Shown: in pieces, positions 45,942 to 51,585 of the stretch
Layout of the letters: the number at the start of each line of letters is the position of its first letter
Position numbering within the stretch: the stretch's first letter is position 1
Assembly (NCBI RefSeq): GCF_004363695.1
Contig: NZ_SNZC01000001.1
Location: 451,857 to 515,856 of the forward strand
Direction: 5' to 3'
DNA length: 64,000 nucleotides
Source: Flavobacterium cheniae
GTDB taxonomy: Bacteria > Bacteroidota > Bacteroidia > Flavobacteriales > Flavobacteriaceae
The notes under the pieces: model-generated
What the model was told of the DNA's origin: nothing
Database searches by the model: none
What the model saw: only the letters and a program-made list of their open reading frames with translations
Position numbers and translations under genes: made by a program

Positions 45942-47372
45942 TTATTGACCTTGTCCCATGGAATATGCTTTCACACCATTGAATTGGTAAAGATTTTCAG
46001 TTTTAATAACATCAATTCCTAAATCAATTGCTTTACCTAACAGCGTAACAATTACAATCTTTTCTAGAGGTTGGTTGGATTGAAAACGACATCTCCAATG
46101 ATCGGTACAAAATGTTTCCGAAAATCCGTTTGGCCAAACTTTAACGCCTCGGTTAGAAATCATAACCAAATCCATGCTCTCAGTAGTTAAAGCTTTCAGT
46201 TTTTCAGCTAAAACATTGGCATCCAATCCACTCCAGTGAACAAACAAATCTACACCTAGCAAATCTTTTTGAGATGCTTCTTTTCTTTTGTATTCCGGTA
46301 ATTGAATTACTGAATTTTTTGGAGGTGTTACAGCTTTTAAAATATTTGGTACTTTATCAAAGTTCGCAATTACGGCATCAGCAAATTCAGAAGTTCCTAC
46401 CAATTGCTTGCTTAAAGCATCATTATAAACATCGGCCGTGTGAATTCCATCTTCTAACGTTTTTAACCAAGCGTTTTGAATTCGAGTAGCTTCTGTGGTA
46501 AAACCTAAGTGATAAAGCATCGCAATCGCCGCTTGAAGTAAACCTGATGGATTGGCAATGTTTTGTTCAGCAATATCAGGAGCAGAACCGTGAATTGCTT
46601 CAAACATCGAACATTCACTTCCAATGTTTACGGAACCAGCTAAACCAACTGAACCTGCAATTTGTGCTGCAACATCTGAAATGATATCACCATATAAATT
46701 CGAAGTCACAATGACATCAAATTTCTCTGGATGATCCGCTAAATAAGCGGTTCCGATATCGATAATCATATGATTTGCTTCGATGTTTGGATATTCCATC
46801 GCAATTTCTTTGAAAACTTGGTGAAATAAACCATCGGTTTGCTTCATGATGTTATCTTTACTAAAACAAGTCACTTTTTTACGGCCGTAGTTTTGCGCAT
46901 ATTCAAAGGCATAACGAATGATTTTTTCGCAACCTGGGCGACTAATCAATTTTAAACATTGTACTACTTCGTCGGTTTGTTGATGTTCAATTCCAGCATA
47001 TAAATCTTCTTCATTTTCACGAACAATTACTACATCTAAATTTGGAAAATTTGTGGCAACAAAAGGATGTAACGATACACAAGGTCGAATGTTAGCAAAT
47101 AAACCTAGAGCTTTTCGCATAGTAACATTTAAGCTTTTATATCCTCCACCTTGAGGAGTTGTGATAGGCGCTTTTAATAACACTTTGTTTTTTCGAATGA
47201 CATCCCATGAAGCATCAGAAATACCTGAAGTATTACCCGCCAAATACACTTTTTCTCCTATTTCAATTTCTTCAAAATCAATTGGAGCATTCGATTTTTT
47301 GATTATCTTTAGAACAGCTTCCATAATTTCTGGACCAATTCCGTCTCCTTTAGCAATCGTTACTTTTTTCAT
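45942..47372 (-). CDS. icd: NADP-dependent isocitrate dehydrogenase (long form with C-terminal extension)
   Basis: The start at 47372 (MKKVTIAKGDGIGPEIM) gives 476 aa. The beta-decarboxylating dehydrogenase core (~1-335) has KAPITTPQGGGYKSLN, RENEEDLYAGIEH and NLYGDIISDVAAQIAGSVG. The C-terminal ~130 residues (SQKDLLGVDLFVHWSG onward) resemble the extra domain of Thermus-type isocitrate dehydrogenase. It converts isocitrate to 2-oxoglutarate. The LysR-type gene is divergent across 84 bp and is a candidate regulator. Confidence 0.88.
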   Translation of the reverse strand: MKKVTIAKGDGIGPEIMEAVLKIIKKSNAPIDFEEIEIGEKVYLAGNTSGISDASWDVIRKNKVLLKAPITTPQGGGYKSLNVTMRKALGLFANIRPCVSLHPFVATNFPNLDVVIVRENEEDLYAGIEHQQTDEVVQCLKLISRPGCEKIIRYAFEYAQNYGRKKVTCFSKDNIMKQTDGLFHQVFKEIAMEYPNIEANHMIIDIGTAYLADHPEKFDVIVTSNLYGDIISDVAAQIAGSVGLAGSVNIGSECSMFEAIHGSAPDIAEQNIANPSGLLQAAIAMLYHLGFTTEATRIQNAWLKTLEDGIHTADVYNDALSKQLVGTSEFADAVIANFDKVPNILKAVTPPKNSVIQLPEYKRKEASQKDLLGVDLFVHWSGLDANVLAEKLKALTTESMDLVMISNRGVKVWPNGFSETFCTDHWRCRFQSNQPLEKIVIVTLLGKAIDLGIDVIKTENLYQFNGVKAYSMGQGQ

Positions 47373-47424
47373 GATTTGATTATTTTTATGCAAATCTCCA
47401 TACTTTATTTCATATATTTTTATT

Positions 47425-47432
47425 TATCTTTG
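47425..47432 (+). promoter_or_regulatory. -7 box of the LysR-type gene
   Basis: TATCTTTG (47425-47432) matches TAnnTTTG and lies 24 bp before the LysR start. A -33 TTTG is only weakly matched (CTTTAT at 47403-47408). Confidence 0.45.
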
Positions 47433-47456
47433 CTATACATTATATAAAATATTTTT

Positions 47457-48380
47457 ATGAATTACACTTTAAACCAATTACGAATTTTCTTGAAAGTAGT
47501 ACAAAATCAGAGTGTTACCAAGGCTTCTGAGGAACTACATTTGACCCAACCAGCGGTGTCAATTCAATTAAAAAATTTTCAAGATCAATTTGAAATTCCC
47601 TTAACCGAAGTTGTGGGTAGAAAAATTTACGTAACTGATTTTGGTAAAGAAATAGCAGAAGCAGCCGAACAAATATTGCAGCAAGTCAATACTATCGATT
47701 ATAAAACCTTGGCTTATAAAGGACAGCTTTTTGGGAAAATAAAAATCTCGGTTGTATCAACAGGTAAATATGTAATGCCTTACTTCTTAGCTGATTTTTT
47801 AAAAATGCATCCTGGAGTAGAATTAGAAATGGATGTAACCAATAAAAATAAAGTAGTTAAAAGTATGCAAAACAATGAAGTAGATTTTGCTTTGGTTTCG
47901 ATACTTCCCGATAAAATGAAAGTAGAAAAAATAGATTTGATGCAAAACAAATTGTTTTTGGTTGGGAATATGGAAGAAGATTTTACCAAGAAAAAGAAAA
48001 TTGAAGATATACTACAAAATCGTCCATTATTGTTTAGAGAAAACGGTTCTGGAACACGTCAAACCATGGAACGTTTCATTGTACAACAAGATTTTAAGAT
48101 TAGTAAACGAATGGAATTAACCTCAAATGAAGCAGTTAAGCAAGCAATTTTAGCAGGTCTAGGATATTCAATTATGCCTTTAATTGGGATTCGTAAAGAA
48201 ATACAAAACAAGGACTTACAAATCATTCCGTTAAAAGGATTACCTATTAAAACCGACTGGAGTTTGATTTGGGTAAAAGGTAAAAACCACAACCCAGCCG
48301 CCCTAGCCTATTTAGATTATTTAAAAAAAGAAAAAGAAGCAATTATCCATTCCAAATTTAGTTGGTACGAGACGATGTAG
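47457..48380 (+). CDS. LysR-family transcriptional regulator
   Basis: The 307-aa protein has an N-terminal winged helix (LNQLRIFLKVVQNQSVTKAS, LHLTQPAVSIQLKNFQDQF) and a LysR substrate domain (~90-300). It resembles the CbbR/CysB branch and has a C-terminal ENGSGTRQTMERF sequence. It is divergent from isocitrate dehydrogenase, with 84 bp between start codons. LysR proteins often control the divergent gene and their own expression. Confidence 0.87.
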   Translation: MNYTLNQLRIFLKVVQNQSVTKASEELHLTQPAVSIQLKNFQDQFEIPLTEVVGRKIYVTDFGKEIAEAAEQILQQVNTIDYKTLAYKGQLFGKIKISVVSTGKYVMPYFLADFLKMHPGVELEMDVTNKNKVVKSMQNNEVDFALVSILPDKMKVEKIDLMQNKLFLVGNMEEDFTKKKKIEDILQNRPLLFRENGSGTRQTMERFIVQQDFKISKRMELTSNEAVKQAILAGLGYSIMPLIGIRKEIQNKDLQIIPLKGLPIKTDWSLIWVKGKNHNPAALAYLDYLKKEKEAIIHSKFSWYETM

Positions 48381-48400
48381 CTTCTTTTTTTCAGTTATTT

Positions 48401-48496
48401 TCAATCCAATTGGCTCAACACCATTGCAATTTTTACAAACATGATAGCGACTTTTATCAACGTCATTATCATATCGTTATTATTATTTTCTTTCAT
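48401..48496 (-). CDS. Possible 31-aa membrane micropeptide downstream of the slipin
   Basis: ATG at 48496 opens a 31-codon frame ending at TGA 48403-48401. It has a charged start (MKENNNNDMIM), a hydrophobic stretch (LIKVAIMFVKIAMVL) and a polar end (SQLD). It begins 16 bp after the hairpin that follows the slipin gene, on the same strand. There is no known family. The helix is compatible with membrane insertion. The evidence is the intact frame and its composition only. Confidence 0.35.
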   Translation of the reverse strand: MKENNNNDMIMTLIKVAIMFVKIAMVLSQLD

Positions 48497-48511
48497 TTTT
48501 CTTAGTTTTTA

Positions 48512-48541
48512 AAAACCTCGAAAAATAAATTCCGAGGTTTT
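48512..48541 (-). terminator. Terminator after the slipin gene
   Basis: AAAACCTCG (48512-48520) pairs with CGAGGTTTT (48533-48541). On the minus strand it follows the slipin stop by 3 bp and is followed by a T-rich run. Confidence 0.75.
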
Positions 48542-48543
48542 GA

Positions 48544-49641
48544 TTATTTAACGAAAATGTCTTTCAATTGACTGATTACGTTACCACTTCCTGAAATGGT
48601 GATTTCACCAATTCTATCTGCGATTTTTTCTACGTATTCCATCTCTTTTAATTTCCACAACATTTCGTTTTCTTCCATTAATTTAGCGGTATTCAACATG
48701 CTACGCATCGCAGCTGTTTCTTCCCGTCTCATAATACTGTTGGCTTGTGCTTTTTTCTCTGCTACCAATACCTGATTCATGATTTCTTTCATATCACCAG
48801 GCAAAATAACATCTCTAATTCCAGCATCGGCAACACTTAAACCTAAGGCATTGATTTTATCCAACATGTTTTCCAAAATTTCTTTTGAAATTGTGTCTTT
48901 TTTGTTCAACAACTCATCTAATGTGTAGCTACCAACTAAAGCTCGTAAAGCCAATTGCATTAACACATACAACTGTTTGTCGTATTCTTTGTTGTTTACC
49001 AAAGCTTTAACCGCGTCAATTACTTGGTAACGAACAAAGAAGTTAATCCGCAACGTTGCTTTATCTTTTGTCAATAATTCTTGACCTGCAATTTCCATTT
49101 GTTGTTGACGAATATCTACGTTTTTAACTTCAATTGGAATGGCGTTGTTCCAGAAATAGTAATTTCCAGCGGCCAATTCTTTTACAAAAGCACCATTTAC
49201 AAACAACAAACCTTTTTCAAAGTTCAATACTTGATATTTTCTGGTGTACGCTCGCACTTTGATGTTTTCTAACAAAGCCACTGGAACCGCTTCCGTAATT
49301 TCTACCTTAGACAAATCAATATTTGTAAAAGTATTGTCTAAATATCCTTTCCAAAAGGCATATCTACCAGTAGTTAATACCTCTTTAAACATGCCATTTA
49401 CATAGTATAAAGCGATTTCGTTATCGGCAATTTCGATTACTTCTAATAGAGAAGCTAATTTTTCATTTTGCAATAAAATGGTCAATTCTATTGGCGCTAC
49501 AAACGATTGTTTCATTTCATATATATGAACTTGTTTATTGCCAAAAATCCAATAAGAACCGGCTTCTAATACGTTAATTAATTTTCCTTTTTCAAATACC
49601 AAACCTACTTGGTATGCTTGAATTGTAATTCTGTTGATCAT
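48544..49641 (-). CDS. Slipin (SPFH/band-7 family protein)
   Basis: The 365-aa protein has an SPFH domain at ~125-290 (YQVLNFEKGLLFVNGAF, TKDKATLRINFFVRYQV, SVADAGIRDVILPGDMKEI) and a helical C terminus (VAEKKAQANSIMRREE). The N-terminal half repeats the GLVFEKGKLINVLEAGSYWIFG-type strand unit about three times (~8, ~72 and ~135). Slipins form membrane-associated assemblies. This one lies directly downstream of the tRNA-like array on the same strand, 0.9-1.2 kb after the array's first genes. As I recall, comparative work links slipins to RtcB RNA-repair operons, which fits this locus. Confidence 0.85.
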   Translation of the reverse strand: MINRITIQAYQVGLVFEKGKLINVLEAGSYWIFGNKQVHIYEMKQSFVAPIELTILLQNEKLASLLEVIEIADNEIALYYVNGMFKEVLTTGRYAFWKGYLDNTFTNIDLSKVEITEAVPVALLENIKVRAYTRKYQVLNFEKGLLFVNGAFVKELAAGNYYFWNNAIPIEVKNVDIRQQQMEIAGQELLTKDKATLRINFFVRYQVIDAVKALVNNKEYDKQLYVLMQLALRALVGSYTLDELLNKKDTISKEILENMLDKINALGLSVADAGIRDVILPGDMKEIMNQVLVAEKKAQANSIMRREETAAMRSMLNTAKLMEENEMLWKLKEMEYVEKIADRIGEITISGSGNVISQLKDIFVK

Positions 49642-49916
49642 AATTTATATAGTTATCATTAAACATTCTTTTAAAAAGAAAACCTTCAGTTCTTCGTCCA
49701 AAGTCCAAAACGGAAAAAAGTTAGTAATCAAAAGCATTCTAATGGGTTTCTATTCTATTTTGAAGTTAGCCTTAGCGAACAACAAGCAAATACAAAAGCA
49801 AAAGAACGGTTAGGAATACGAAGCCTTTTTCAGGTCTTTTCCTAAGTGTTTCTTTACGAACAAGTCGAGCAAAACTGACAAAGTCCGAAGATTTTCTTAT
49901 GGTGCATCATTTTTAG

Positions 49917-49975
49917 GAGTGATGCCACTCACCTACATTAAAAGTGTAGTGCTCTACCAACTGAGCTAACGCATC
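49917..49975 (-). tRNA. tRNA-Lys(TTT)-like gene lacking a T arm
   Basis: Reading the minus strand from 49975, GATGCGT is followed by a normal D arm (GCTC / GAGC with GTTGG loop) and a normal anticodon arm (CTACA, loop CTTTTAA, TGTAG) with anticodon TTT. No TTCGA loop follows; instead a hairpin GAGTG-GCAT-CACTC lies at 49930-49917. GATGC can pair with the GCATC of that hairpin, which gives a T-armless molecule. Alternatively TGCGT pairs with ACGCA at the 3' end of the upstream Leu-like gene. It is not a standard tRNA. Confidence 0.5.
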
Positions 49976-49978
49976 CTG

Positions 49979-50061
49979 AATTGCGTACGGGAATCGAACC
50001 CGCGCCACCTAACTGTTACAAGAACCTAAATCTTGCGCGTCTACCATTCCGCCATACTACT
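49979..50061 (-). tRNA. tRNA-Leu(TAG)-like gene with a non-pairing acceptor stem
   Basis: From 50061 the minus strand has a Leu-type D arm (GGCGGAATGGTAGACGC) and an anticodon arm (CAAGA, loop TTTAGGT, TCTTG) with anticodon TAG. A long variable region and a T arm (GCGGG TTCGATT CCCGT) follow. The two would-be acceptor strands, AGTAGTA and ACGCAAT, do not pair with each other. The 5' strand instead pairs with the end of the preceding array member (50065-50070), and the 3' strand pairs with the start of the Lys-like gene. Confidence 0.5.
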
Positions 50062-50063
50062 TT

Positions 50064-50219
50064 CGTAACAGCAGGATTCGAACCTGCATAACATTGAGGA
50101 TGATTTTTTGGAAAACCACCAAAACCTCCAACCCAAGTTGAACAGTACAACATCATCCGCAACTGCGAAACGAATACTGCAATAGTGCTATACCGAAACA
50201 CCCAACAAGACTTGCTTGA
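50064..50219 (-). ncRNA. Unresolved tRNA-like segment with a 3' T arm and a nested cloverleaf-like insert
   Basis: The 3' end has a perfect T arm (GCAGG TTCGAAT CCTGC, 50087-50071) and acceptor-like TGTTACG. A D-arm-like hairpin GTGT-TTCGGTATA-GCAC lies near 50200-50184. Between them, GGATGAT (~50158-50152) pairs with ATCATCC (~50104-50098) and encloses three further hairpins (GTTG/CAAC, AACTT/AGGTT, TTTTGG/CCAAAA). The segment has no CGTAACA partner for its own acceptor strand. I could not assign an anticodon with confidence. Confidence 0.4.
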
Positions 50220-50246
50220 TATTTTATTTCTCAATCCTCCTAACGA

Positions 50247-50270
50247 CTGTCATTTCGAGCGAAGTCGAGA
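50247..50270 (-). repeat. Dispersed GAGCGAAGTCGAG repeat
   Basis: CATTTCGAGCGAAGTCGAGA and its flanks form a repeat typical of intergenic DNA in this group. A related copy is embedded in hisA at 7742-7765. It lies in the 165-bp gap between the Tyr gene and the next array segment. Confidence 0.6.
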
Positions 50271-50350
50271 AAGACAAGAAAGACGAGAATCTATTATTTT
50301 CAAATTCAAAGAACGATTTCTTTATTGCTGAACAAAGATTCAAAACCTAC

Positions 50351-50369
50351 TGCGCAATTAATCTGCGTA
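50351..50369. promoter_or_regulatory. Inverted repeat TRCGCA-N7-TGCGYA, copy 1
   Basis: TGCGCAATTAATCTGCGTA at 50351-50369 closely matches the sequence at 59736-59754 upstream of rtcB (about 15 of 19 positions). On the minus strand both copies are preceded by a run of seven T and followed 12-13 bp later by CTTTG. It lies downstream of the Tyr gene and before the degenerate array members. It may be an operator or an RNA hairpin. Confidence 0.5.
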
Positions 50370-50384
50370 GAAAAAAATAGTTTG

Positions 50385-50468
50385 TGGAAGTAGTAGGATT
50401 CGAACCTACTCAGTCATAAGACAACGGTTTTACAGACCGCCCCAACTCTCCTACTTTGGCGTACTTCC
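50385..50468 (-). tRNA. tRNA-Tyr(GTA), type II
   Basis: This is an 84-nt cloverleaf: acceptor GGAAGTA / TACTTCC, D stem CCAA / TTGG, anticodon loop CTGTAAA (GTA), a long variable arm and T arm GTAGG TTCGAAT CCTAC. The discriminator is A and CCA is not encoded. Long-variable-arm Tyr is the normal bacterial form. The sequence is AT-rich and looks divergent. Confidence 0.75.
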
Positions 50469-50474
50469 ATTTTG

Positions 50475-50547
50475 TCTGGGAAACAGGACTCGAACCTGTA
50501 ACCTCCTGCATCCAAAGCAGGTAAACAACCAATCGTTATCTTCCCAG
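50475..50547 (-). tRNA. tRNA-Pro(TGG), unusual D arm
   Basis: The 73-nt cloverleaf has acceptor CTGGGAA / TTCCCAG (extendable to 8 bp), anticodon stem CCTGC / GCAGG with loop TTTGGAT (TGG) and T arm ACAGG TTCGAGT CCTGT. The D arm is short, TAAC-GATTG-GTTG, with a 5-nt loop, followed by an elongated linker. CCA is not encoded. Confidence 0.65.
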
Positions 50548-50576
50548 ATGTAACTAATCAAAAGATCAGTTAATTG

Positions 50577-50649
50577 CGGCTTATACGGGGATCGAACCCG
50601 TTTCTCCCGAGAGACAGTCGGGAAGGTTAGCCAGTAACCCCAATAAGCC
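50577..50649 (-). tRNA. tRNA-Asp(GTC), atypical
   Basis: The 73-nt cloverleaf has acceptor GGCTTAT / ATAAGCC, anticodon stem CCCGA / TCGGG, loop CTGTCTC (GTC) and T arm ACGGG TTCGATC CCCGT. The D arm is a 5-bp stem GGTTA / TAACC with a 5-nt loop. Position 37 is T, where a purine is expected, so decoding would be poor. Confidence 0.65.
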
Positions 50650-50673
50650 TTGTTCCTTTCTAAAGAACTCGTG

Positions 50674-50747
50674 TGATTTTGGAAGGACTCGAACCTTCAA
50701 CCCTTTGCTTCGTAGGCAAATACTCTTTCCAATTGAGCTACAAAATC
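50674..50747 (-). tRNA. tRNA-Arg(ACG)
   Basis: The 74-nt cloverleaf is complete: acceptor GATTTTG / CAAAATC, D arm GCTC / GAGT, anticodon stem TTTGC / GCAAA with loop CTACGAA (ACG) and T arm GAAGG TTCGAGT CCTTC. The AT-rich acceptor is unusual. It follows the Asn gene by 2 bp. Confidence 0.75.
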
Positions 50748-50749
50748 AG

Positions 50750-50824
50750 TGGCGATTCTGGTAAGATTCGAACTTACAACCTTTGAGTTAACAGCTCACT
50801 GCTCTACCCTTGAGCTACAGAATC
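50750..50824 (-). tRNA. tRNA-Asn(GTT), CCA encoded
   Basis: The cloverleaf has acceptor GATTCTG / CAGAATC, D arm GCTC / GAGC, anticodon loop CTGTTAA (GTT), T arm GTAAG TTCGAAT CTTAC, discriminator G, then CCA. The anticodon stem has a G-A mismatch at its base. It is the first array member, 14 bp after a terminator hairpin. Confidence 0.75.
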
Positions 50825-50838
50825 AATATTTTTGGACA

Positions 50839-50866
50839 TAAAAAAAGCACCTCGTAAAAGGTGCTT
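50839..50866 (-). terminator. Terminator between the 45-codon ORF and the tRNA-like array
   Basis: AAGCACCT (50845-50852) pairs with AGGTGCTT (50859-50866) around CGTAAA. On the minus strand a T run follows. It lies between the small ORF and the first tRNA, so array transcription from the upstream promoter must pass through it. Confidence 0.8.
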
Positions 50867-50889
50867 CATATCATAACAATGGAATACTA

Positions 50890-51027
50890 CTATTCCAAAT
50901 ACCTACTAGTTTGCACCTGTTTATTCTTATATCCGAAATCAAATTTCGGAGCTACATTACGTGAAGGATTAAAACAATCTATCATTGTTGTAATATTTAG
51001 TTTTTGAATGTTATATCGTGTTCTCAT
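50890..51027 (-). CDS. Possible 45-aa leader ORF upstream of the tRNA-like array
   Basis: ATG at 51027 opens a 45-codon frame (MRTRYNIQKLNITTM... ending VQTSRYLE) with TAG at 50892-50890. It is basic, with no signal peptide. A TAnnTTTG box lies 68 bp upstream and a strong terminator 24 bp downstream, so it is a short transcription unit in front of the array. It may be a true peptide, a leader whose translation controls readthrough, or a noncoding RNA. No family recognised. Confidence 0.4.
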   Translation of the reverse strand: MRTRYNIQKLNITTMIDCFNPSRNVAPKFDFGYKNKQVQTSRYLE

Positions 51028-51094
51028 TATTATTTGTTTTTTTAAATCAATTCTGATTTTTGAATTCTAAATTCTTACTTCTAATTTTCTGTGG

Positions 51095-51102
51095 CAAAGA
51101 TA
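51095..51102 (-). promoter_or_regulatory. Promoter -7 box for the small ORF / tRNA-like array unit
   Basis: On the minus strand TATCTTTG (51102-51095) matches TAnnTTTG. No convincing -33 TTG was found at the right distance. It would start transcription about 60 bp before the 45-codon ORF. Confidence 0.5.
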
Positions 51103-51372
51103 AAGTCAAAAAAAAGTAACTTCCAAATCTTTTTTAAAATTATTTTATTGACTTTCAGGTAGTTATGATTAAATTTAGGCATTACAAATCCTGTCCGTTT
51201 TCCAACAGATACTTCAGATTTTACAAATGACTGTCTCTCATTTGGTTACGCATTTACCCTTATTTTTTACTATTTCGTTTAATCATGAAACATTTTTTTA
51301 CTTTTTTTTCTATTTCTGTCATGCTGAACTCGATTCAGCATCTAAAACTCTACTTTCAATCATTTTTTAAAC

Positions 51373-51402
51373 AAAAAAAACGCCCTTTTTGCAAAGGACG
51401 TT
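51373..51402 (-). terminator. Terminator of the small unit in repeat copy 1
   Basis: AACGCCCTTT (51379-51388) pairs with AAAGGACGTT (51393-51402) with one G-U pair. The minus strand continues into a run of eight T. Confidence 0.82.
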
Positions 51403-51438
51403 TCGTATATTTTGGTGAAATTTTACTAAAAACAATAA

Positions 51439-51540
51439 CTATTCTTCATAAAAACACATACAACGTCCATTATTCTCCATAGGAAAATCTATCGAAGAGC
51501 GATATAGATTTAGACTATTATGTTGCTTTTGTGTTTTCAT
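51439..51540 (-). CDS. Possible 33-aa small protein in repeat copy 1
   Basis: ATG at 51540 opens a 33-codon frame starting MKTQKQHNSLNLY and ending NNGRCMCFYEE, with TAG at 51441-51439. TACATTTG (51556-51549) sits 8 bp before the ATG and a terminator follows at 51402-51373. In copy 2 the C-terminal half is conserved, but an 11-nt deletion shifts it out of frame with its ATG. The unit may therefore encode a peptide in copy 1 only, or work as an RNA. Confidence 0.4.
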   Translation of the reverse strand: MKTQKQHNSLNLYRSSIDFPMENNGRCMCFYEE

Positions 51541-51585
51541 TTCGAGGGCAAATGTAGGGATTTTTTTAAAAAACTACATTTTTAT

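Larger units (their letters stand above)
51235..51553 (-). repeat. ~310-bp direct repeat flanking the DUF4132 module, copy 1
   Basis: This 319-bp segment is nearly identical to 57215-57520. Reading the minus strand, both hold a TAnnTTTG box, an ATGAAAACACAAAA start, a conserved region, a terminator and the dispersed palindrome GCTGAACTCGATTCAGC (51323-51339 here). Together they flank the DUF4132 gene and its 146-aa neighbour. Confidence 0.85.

Noticed and set aside
50016..50234. 72-codon ORF on the minus strand across the tRNA-like array
   Set aside because: It runs through T loops and acceptor strands (AGSNPAV is the usual translation of a T arm), and its composition fits structured RNA, not protein.
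51285..51482. 65-codon plus-strand ORF, with a relative at 57222-57407
   Set aside because: Both lie inside the ~310-bp repeats opposite the small minus-strand unit. They read through the dispersed GCTGAACTCGATTCAGC palindrome and the terminator, so coding is unlikely.
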